The notes beneath the pieces were generated by a model, which had not been told where the DNA came from, searched no databases, and saw only the letters and a program-made list of their open reading frames with translations. Source: Nageia nagi (taxonomy: Eukaryota; Pinophyta). From it: a DNA stretch of 64,000 nt. Each line of letters begins with the position of its first letter. Position 1 is the first letter of the stretch. The position numbers and the translations under genes are program-made. Positions 57,832 to 64,000 of the stretch are shown here, piece after piece. The DNA lies in contig JBITNC010000001.1 in NCBI GenBank assembly GCA_050084985.1, positions 187,054,001-187,118,000 of the forward strand, written 5' to 3'.

Positions 57832-58865
57832 ACTTTTGTTAGTGATGATAACTTCACCTCTAAGAGGCCTTTCTTGATTGTACATTCTAGACCTTCATGG
57901 TAAGTTTGCTCTACGTGACAAACTTGTTGTACAATTATTGTTATAGAGTGTTGATTATTTTATACCTCTGTGGTAAGTTTGCTCTGCGTGACAAACTTGT
58001 TGTACATATTTATACCTCCATGGTAAGTTTGCTCCGTGTGACAAACTTGTTGTATATTTTATACCTCCGTGGTGAGTTTGCTCTGCATGAGAAACTCATT
58101 GTACAATTTTTGAGCATATAATTAATATACCTCTATGGTAAGTTCGCTCTGCGTGATGAACTTGTTGTACATTCTATACCTCTGTGGTGAGTTTGCTCTG
58201 CGTGAGAAACTCATTGTACAATTTTTATGCTCTATACCTCCGTGGTGAGTTTGCTCTACATGAGAAACTCATTGTACAATTTTTGAGCATATAATTAATA
58301 TACCTCCATGGTAAGTTTGCTTTGCGTGATGAACTTGTTGTATATTCTATACCTCCGTGGTGAGTTTGCTCTGCATGAGAAACTCGTTGTACAATTTTTA
58401 TGCTCTATTAATAATCAACACATGTCTATATACAATAGGTGACTATGAGTGATGGCTTGGCATCTCCGTGATGACTTATAGTGCACCATTAATTAGTTAT
58501 TTATAAGATGGCATTATTTGATTCTCTTATTTGAATATATGATGCATCTAACTGATTTTGTTCATGAGTTGCTTTTAGCATGTAGGATCTTCTTCAGAAA
58601 TGTAGGTTACTCACCTTGTGAAAGCAAGCTCATGGAGACTCACATATCAACTTAAAGTTGATCGAATACTGTGTACAGTGAAACTAGTTGTGGTTAATAA
58701 TTGTATTGTAAACCATTTTGTCAAATGGTAATGTAGTGAGTCTCATAATAGTTCTCAAAAGATTCTCAAATATGTAAATGTTCTCATCTCCACTTGTATC
58801 TCTATGGAGGAGAACTCTCTTACTCTCTCTCTTCTTTCTTCTATGCTCTATCCCAATATTGCATT
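57832..58865 (+). other. 3' UTR of C
   Basis: The first half is the hairpin array (separate entry). The second half (58425-58865) is conserved in A (9470-9907) and B (20661-21130), including TGGCTTGGCATCTCCGTGATGAC and a CT-rich stretch (TCTTTCTTCTATGCTCTATC) just before the PPT. It has no coding potential. Confidence 0.75.
57892..58400 (+). repeat. Nine-unit hairpin array in the 3' UTR of C
   Basis: Nine units of about 50-73 bases each start CCTC(C/T)(G/A)TGGT(A/G)AG. In each, two arms flank a loop like CTCTGCGTGA. Arm pairs: AAGTTTG/CAAACTT in units 1-3 (57902-57925, 57975-57998, 58025-58048); GAGTTT/AAACTC in units 4, 6, 7 and 9 (58074-58097, 58189-58212, 58247-58270, 58362-58385); AAGTTC/GAACTT in unit 5 (58140-58163); AAGTTT/GAACTT with one G-U pair in unit 8 (58313-58336). 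The arms therefore change together. Most units are followed by TTGTACAATTTTT or a variant. The open frame at 57897-58121 is a by-product of the repeats. Confidence 0.9.
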
Positions 58866-58874
58866 AAGGGGGAG
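58866..58874 (+). other. Polypurine tract of C
   Basis: AAGGGGGAG directly before the 3' LTR, the plus-strand primer site, unbroken. Confidence 0.95.
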
Positions 58875-59346
58875 TGTTAGAATTTGTAATGAAATATTGT
58901 GAATATCTAAACTCCTTGTAAGTTCAATTAATCACTTAAAGGATATGTAGATACCTTAAGAGATTAATTGAATTCTTTATTATGTGTGGACTTTAACCTA
59001 ACCATGGGGTTAGTTTGTAGGTTAAAGTTAGGTCACACATTTATTGTAACCCTAACCTTACCCTTGGGTCAAAGGGAGGTTATGGAGGTGCTCTCAAGCT
59101 ATAAATAGAGGGCCTCTCCTCTTGTAACACATCTAAGTTTTGGAGTAAGATTACTCTACTAGTTTGTGTAGGAGAGAGCAAGAGAATTGTTGTAAGAGGG
59201 GCATACTTGAGAATTGAGATACTAGTTGTGGATGTACTCCCAAGGAGGGAGGAACCACATTACACTTGTGTTATCTTGTGTGAATGTTGTGTGATTGAGC
59301 TTCCTAGTCTTGGACCTTGAGGATTAGAGTAGTGCTAATTCTCTCA
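58875..59346 (+). repeat. 3' LTR of element C
   Basis: 472 bp. Six single-base differences from the 5' LTR by eye; the TATA box at 59100-59107 is intact. Followed by GTTAT (59347-59351). Confidence 0.97.
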
Positions 59347-59351
59347 GTTAT

Positions 59352-60888
59352 CATGTAACTTTATTTATATATCTAGAGGCATCTCCTAAATTATTTTAGA
59401 CATATAGAGAGGGATGTAACTTCACAACTATATCCATTTCATATGACATCCATATTCTAGATGACATCAAGTTACAGATTGATACTATGGTTTCTAACAT
59501 AAATTTTACTTTTATTTTTGATAAAAACAAACCCATATGAAAATGGAATAGATTCATATCTTTTTACTATGAGGAGATATTACTCATTGGTAAGACTTGA
59601 CTAGATCAAGCCCATAGAAAAACATTAATATTAATCTTTTCTTTGAATTTAGTAACAACACTAGGAAATAAAATGATCATTAATCATAGCCAAGGACATA
59701 ATAATTAGGCTAAGCTCCAAAAATGTGTTATCTTCCTTCCAAGATGACACAAGTAAAGTCACTTCATGTCATAGGTATCCATTTAAGAAATAAAAAAAAT
59801 TATAATCAAAGGAGAGCAATGTGAAGCATGGAAAGGCATCTATAGATGGGTTACAATGGATATAATAGGTTTAGAATTTGGATAGATAAGGCTTCAAAGC
59901 TTCTAATATACTATATTACTCTAAGACTCATTCATTTTGAGAAATACAAGCTAGTTTCAATAGAGAGGCTTTTTGATTGAGGCATATTAAATAATACTTT
60001 CAAATAACCTGACTTTTATGGTGGGATACTTTCAATAGAGAGGCTTTTCGATTGAGGTATTTATAGCAAAATATTGGTATAATACTTCTAAATATTTTAC
60101 TATTTAGCCACCTCAATTTTTTTTCTTGTGGGATACATGGAGGCTTTTATTTTGTGGTGGGATTTAACTAATTTTATTTATAATTCACAAGGTTTAAATA
60201 GTCCCTCAAATCATTTTGCACACATCATGTAAAATACTAAAGTGTATGGAAATAGTCCCTTAATTATTTTGCACACCTTATGCGAAATACCAAAATGTAT
60301 GAGAAGGAAGAATGTTTAATGTATATGGTAGGTTAACTATTTTTTTCCACCTCATCCCTTGATAAGAACAAATCCATATCCATTTCACATGATGTCCATA
60401 CTCTAGATGACATCAAATCGCATATTGATACTATGGTTTCTAACATAGATTTTCTTTTAATTTTTGATAAGAACAAATCTATATGAAAAGGGAATAGATT
60501 CATATCTTTATGCTTTGAGGTGATATTGCTCATAAAAAAGACTCTACTAGATCAAGCCCATAGATAAATATCAAGATTTTAGTAACAACACTAGAAAACC
60601 AAATGATCCCAAATCATATCCAAGGAGATAATACTTAAGTTAAGCTCTAAAATATTTTTATCTTCCTTACAAGATGATATAGGTAAATTCACTTAGAGTT
60701 GCAAGTGTCCATTTAAGAAATAAAATAATTTACAATTAAATGAGAGTAATGTGAAACATGGACAAGCATCTCTAGATGAGTTATAATGGATACAACATGT
60801 TCAAAATCTAGATAGACCAAGCTTCAAAGTTTCTAGTTGACTATATTACTCTAAGACTCATTAATTCTAATGCATATGATCTAGTTTC
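59352..60888. repeat. Diverged direct duplication of an anonymous segment
   Basis: A segment of about 510 bases starting ATATCCATTTCA at 59430 recurs at 60376 (offset 946). Both contain GATACTATGGTTTCTAACATA and CTATATTACTCTAAGACTCA and run to CTAGTTT. The unit between them holds a 75-base tandem repeat (TTCAATAGAGAGGCTTTT at 59956 and 60031). No protein is apparent. Element D has inserted at the end of the second copy. Confidence 0.8.
60196..60303. repeat. 54-bp tandem duplication
   Basis: AAATAGTCCCTCAAATCATT at 60196 and AAATAGTCCCTTAATTATTT at 60250, each followed by TTGCACAC and an AAATAC-AAA-TGTATG block. Confidence 0.85.
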
Positions 60889-61372
60889 TGTTAGAATTTG
60901 TAATGAAATATTGTGAATATCTAAACTCCTTGTAAATTCAATTAATCACTTAAAGGATATGTAGATACCTTAAGGGATTAATTGAATTCTTTATTATGTA
61001 GACTTTGACTTTACCATGTGGTTAGTTGGTAGGTTAAAGTCAGGTGATACATTTATTGTAACCCTAACCTTACCCTTGGGTTAAAGGGAGGTTATGGAGG
61101 TGCTCTCAAGCTATAAATATAGGGCCTCTCCTCTTGTAACATAACTAAGTTTTTGGAGTAAGATTACTCTACTAGTTGTGTAGGAGAGAAAGAGAATAGT
61201 TGTAAGAGGGGCATAGATTGAGAATTGAGATACTAGTTGTGGATGTACTCCCAAGGAGGGAAGAACCACATTACACTTGTGTTATCTTGTGTGAATGGTG
61301 TTATCTTATGTATGATTGAGTTTCCTAGTCTTGGTCCTTGAGGATTTGTTTAGATCTAGTCTAAATCCTTCA
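60889..61372 (+). repeat. 5' LTR of element D
   Basis: 484 bp, TGTTAGAATTTG to AAATCCTTCA. It is about 93% like the C LTR over most of its length, but the last 40 bases differ (GGATTTGTTTAGATCTAGTC), and there is a short extra segment near 61300. TATAAATA lies at 61112-61119. Confidence 0.95.
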
Positions 61373-61374
61373 AT

Positions 61375-61386
61375 TGGTATCAGAGC
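61375..61386 (+). other. Primer binding site of D
   Basis: TGGTATCAGAGC, intact, two bases after the LTR. Confidence 0.95.
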
Positions 61387-61463
61387 TTGGTGTGGAAGCT
61401 CTTCTTCTTGGTGTGGAAGCTCTTCTTCTTGGTGTAGAAGCTCTTCTTGGTGTGGAAGCTCTT
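61386..61463 (+). repeat. 21-bp repeats directly after the PBS of D
   Basis: CTTGGTGTGGAAGCTCTTCTT begins at 61386, 61407, 61428 and 61446 (spacings 21, 21 and 18). A, B and C have the sequence once, or once with a partial second copy. The first unit overlaps the last base of the PBS. Confidence 0.9.
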
Positions 61464-64000
61464 AGTCCTTCAAATTTAAGGTCTTGGTGAGGTAAATTCC
61501 AAGAGAAGGTATAAATTTCCTCCTCATTTGGTTATTTTATGGATTATTACATGATGCTACTAACACATTACTTGCTATGTGTTAGTCCTTTTAAGTTATG
61601 ATTAACAAGTTGCAATTTTTTTTACTAATCCTCTATGTTACTTGCAATTTTTAAATTGCTATAATTCTTTTAAAAAGGGTTAGTATACAAAAATTGTATT
61701 TTTTTGGAATTAAATGTATGTGTTGGTTCAATTTATCACAACATTTACTTAAATACCAATATATGATGACAATTACAATATATACTAACATTCTTTATGC
61801 TTAAGAGAAGGTAATATATAATTGTGAAATTTCTCATATATATACTACCATTTTTTATGTTAGTGGTATTTTTTTTATTGGTGAGGCATGAACATTTACA
61901 AAAATGAGAGGAGGATAATTTTTTTTTTCTACTACAAATTTTTTTTAATGAGGACACAATAATATATATATATATATATATAAATTTTTTATTTTAAATT
62001 TGTTTAAAATATAATCAAAAAATATATATACAAGGATGGCCATACGAAATCCTCCACGCACATGAATTGTTTGAAAAAATGCCTCATCAAAGAAACAGTC
62101 TCGTTCCATGCAATGGCCAACCTGCATGCAACATGTGGAAGCATCAGGAAGGCATGCGAGTTGTTTGACGTGATGCATGGTGCAGATCATGTCTCATGGA
62201 CTACAATGATCGAATTCCACTAAAAGATCACAAGATCTTTATTTTTCTCTGTTTATCTACATGTATTTTGTATTTGTTCTAAGGGTTTTGCTCTCCTATC
62301 CGAAGCAATGGCAGATCCAGAGGGGGGAAAATAGAAAGGTCCTACGTTTGAATCCCCTATGTCTCCTGTAAATAATGGTGAGTCTCAGGCACACAAATTG
62401 TTTAAACACCTCCTCAAAATGCAATGTTTCGTGAACTACAAATGATCATAGGATATGCATCAAATGGATACATTGAACGGGTTCATGAATCATTTGCCAT
62501 GATCCATGATTCAAACAAAGTTTCATGGACTCCAATGATCACCGGATCTGCATAATGTAGGAAAGGCAATGCACAAAATGATCATGTAACAACGTAGGAA
62601 AGGCTCCTGTGGAAGTAAAAAAAAGGCACACGAATACATTCAATACAAATAGAGTTCCATGGACTGCAAAGCTCACAGGATATGCACCAAATGGCATGAT
62701 GAAAGGACCTACAATTTTTTTTTCACGATACAGTCTTTGTTTCTACTTCAGACGTCCCACCATCGACCTCCCGGATGGAAGTCAGAGTGAGTGCTTTGGC
62801 GTATATAATACTAGGCAAGTTACTGGGTAGGATACATCAACGATACAACCTAATACAATAGTCTAGCCACCTCATGTGACCTCCACCACCCTATGTGGCC
62901 TCCTCCTCCTCCAGTCCCCAACACCATGCATTTTTTGTTTTTTTTTCCTTCTCCCTCCTCACTGACTTTGGCCCCTGCCACCCCTACCCAGCCTCTCAAC
63001 CTCCATTAGGCTTACACATGGCCCTTCAATTTTTTTTTGTCAACTATAGTTGTTGAGTTTTTAATTTTTTACCCACTACAAATTTGATTTGATTTTTTTT
63101 GCCTTGGTCAAAATTAAACATTTAAGGTTTTTTCCCTAAGTCTTTTTTAAGTCAACAAAGGACAATTTTACTTAAAATGCATATTTCAAAGACCTTTTTT
63201 TAGGGATAACACCTTAAGTGCAAAGAAGGGGGGAACCATACTTAAACAAAATTTTTTTGCATCCCAGTTTTAGCACTTTAAGTAAAAATGGGGGGAATTT
63301 TTTACTTAAATTTTTATGGATCTTGCATGCTAAGTTTATAATGCATGTCTCTTAACCTTGTTAGGAATCAAGCATGCTTAATACTTAAAATTTTAAGTTA
63401 AATAATGCATGATGCATGTTTATTACTTAATTTTAAGTCATAGAATAATGCATGTTTAAGTTATGGATTAATGCTAAGTAGGACTTAGCCTTTGTAAAAT
63501 TCATTATTTTTGAACTTGAGCAAAAATATGAAAAATGTAAAAGTCCTTTAGGGGTTAGTACAAAACCCATTGACTCTTAAGGTTTCAAGTTTCGTGTGGA
63601 TGAAGTATTTTACTTTACTCTATATTTTTGCACAATTGCTTTATACTTGCAATACGCAAAAATTTGAAAGTAACCCCTAAAAAGAACACATTTGCATGTA
63701 TTCTTCCACAACATGACTTGTTTGGGGAGCCACGAGGTGAGGACAGGGTAGACTGGAGCCTTTTTAGTCGGAAGAACCAAGTGGTGGTAAGTCCGTCTTA
63801 ATTGCCCCTAAGACCTCTGTTGGATTGGACATAACTCTATTAGGTGGACAGGCATGTGTGTAGTGATACCACATGTTCGTACGTCCATTCAGGGATTATC
63901 CTAATAACCTAGGAGGAAAACTGAAAACCTTAACAAGATAATTAAAATGGCCAGTCCAAGATATGTCAGATCCTTGGAAAATAGTTAGTACTTCTCCTTG
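61464..64000 (+). other. Leader of D
   Basis: The order is AT-rich zone with an AT microsatellite (about 61961-61981), PPR fragments (62040-62710), a C+T-rich zone (62870-63010), and the conserved pre-gag zone with TGCATGC words, the GGGTT/AACCC hairpin (63552-63556 with 63564-63568) and TCAGGGATTATCC (63885). The same order as C supports one shared leader design. Confidence 0.75.
62040..62710 (+). pseudogene. PPR gene fragments in the leader of D
   Basis: Three readings on the element's sense strand resemble plant PPR repeats. 62110-62220 reads CGSIRKACELFDVMHGADHV followed by SWTTMI, the classic end of one repeat and start of the next. 62442-62552 reads MIIGYASNGYIERV and NKVSWTPMITGSA. 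62654-62707 reads VPWTAKLTGYAPNGMMKG, inside an open frame that starts at 62609. A fourth trace (KMPHQRN, about 62074) precedes them. The pieces are in different frames and separated by stops, so no protein is made. The internal repeat spacing is roughly kept, as if one stretch of a PPR gene was taken up and then decayed. Confidence 0.78.

Larger units (their letters stand above)
50048..59346 (+). mobile_element. Ty1/copia retrotransposon C, complete and young
   Basis: 9,299 bp with LTRs of equal length (472 bp) that differ at only six positions (1.3%). TSDs are GCTAT and GTTAT, one transition apart. A PBS, a perfect PPT, a 3.4-kb leader with host-gene fragments, a single-frame gag-pol and a structured 3' UTR complete the element. 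It is the best-preserved element here, yet the polyprotein has nine in-frame stops. Confidence 0.97.
60889..64000 (+). mobile_element. Ty1/copia retrotransposon D, 5' part, runs off the window
   Basis: A 5' LTR of the C type, an intact PBS and more than 2.6 kb of leader are inside the window. The end of the window (63900-64000) aligns with 53590-53702 of C, so gag should begin about 230-240 bases beyond the edge. The five bases before the LTR are GTTTC, the presumed TSD. The coding region and 3' LTR are not visible. Confidence 0.92.

Noticed and set aside
57897-58121. A 74-codon ORF after pol of C as an accessory gene
   Set aside because: It is an open frame created by the tandem hairpin units; the frame is not kept along the array.
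62609-62830. A 73-codon ORF as a real small gene
   Set aside because: Only about 18 residues are PPR-like; the rest is a chance extension through a frame-shifted fragment in the D leader.
1-64000. CRISPR arrays, bacterial operons, tRNA and rRNA genes
   Set aside because: Scanned for by eye and not found; all direct repeats seen have transposon or minisatellite features, without regular spacers.

Overview
This window is a gene-poor, AT-rich stretch of a plant nuclear genome. It consists almost entirely of nested LTR retrotransposons with degenerate DNA between them. I see no intact single-copy host gene, no tRNA or rRNA gene and no CRISPR array. The very large elements, long leaders, old and heavily mutated copies, Ty1/copia elements primed by initiator tRNA-Met, Tat/Ogre-like Ty3/gypsy elements and fragments of plant PPR genes all fit a large-genome seed plant. 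A gymnosperm is my best guess, by inference only.

Layout. 1-2003: degenerate repeats. 2004-10417: copia element A (+), complete, TSD CTTAT, LTRs about 8% diverged, coding region broken. 10427-11570: a 548-bp-period tandem duplication. 13512-15498: a short non-autonomous LTR element F with TSD CTTCA. About 16410-41550: a decayed Tat-like gypsy element G (+), with PBS, leader, gag, protease, RT, RNase H, a second RNase H and integrase. G also has a post-pol sense ORF and an antisense ORF. Its gag is split by copia element B (-), 20233-28582. 41558-42155: an F-family LTR fragment. 42156-46330: a truncated Tat-like element E (-). 46331-50042: unassigned. 50048-59346: copia element C (+), the youngest, with LTRs differing at 6 of 472 bases. 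59347-60888: a duplicated anonymous segment. 60889-64000: the 5' part of another copia element D (+) that runs off the window.

A, B, C and D belong to one copia superfamily. They share an unusually long leader (about 2.7-3.4 kb between PBS and gag) with conserved short blocks, a single-frame gag-protease-integrase-RT-RNase H polyprotein, and a structured 3' UTR ahead of the polypurine tract. Three aspects deserve most attention. First, the 3' UTR of C holds nine tandem units, each able to form the same hairpin, and the arms show compensatory base changes. A and B carry one such unit each. Second, the middle of the leader differs between copies and holds foreign material: PPR-gene fragments in C and D, an exon-like fragment next to a splice-acceptor-like site in C, and a GC-rich coding minisatellite in B. 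Third, C is young by its LTRs and has no frameshift over 3.9 kb, yet carries nine in-frame stops, two of them shared with A, and Lys at the third integrase catalytic position. Lys at that position is also seen in A and B. This suggests a lineage that spreads while defective, probably using proteins supplied in trans.

Limits: everything was read by eye. Percentages are hand counts, lineage names rest on motifs recalled from the families, and no database search was made.
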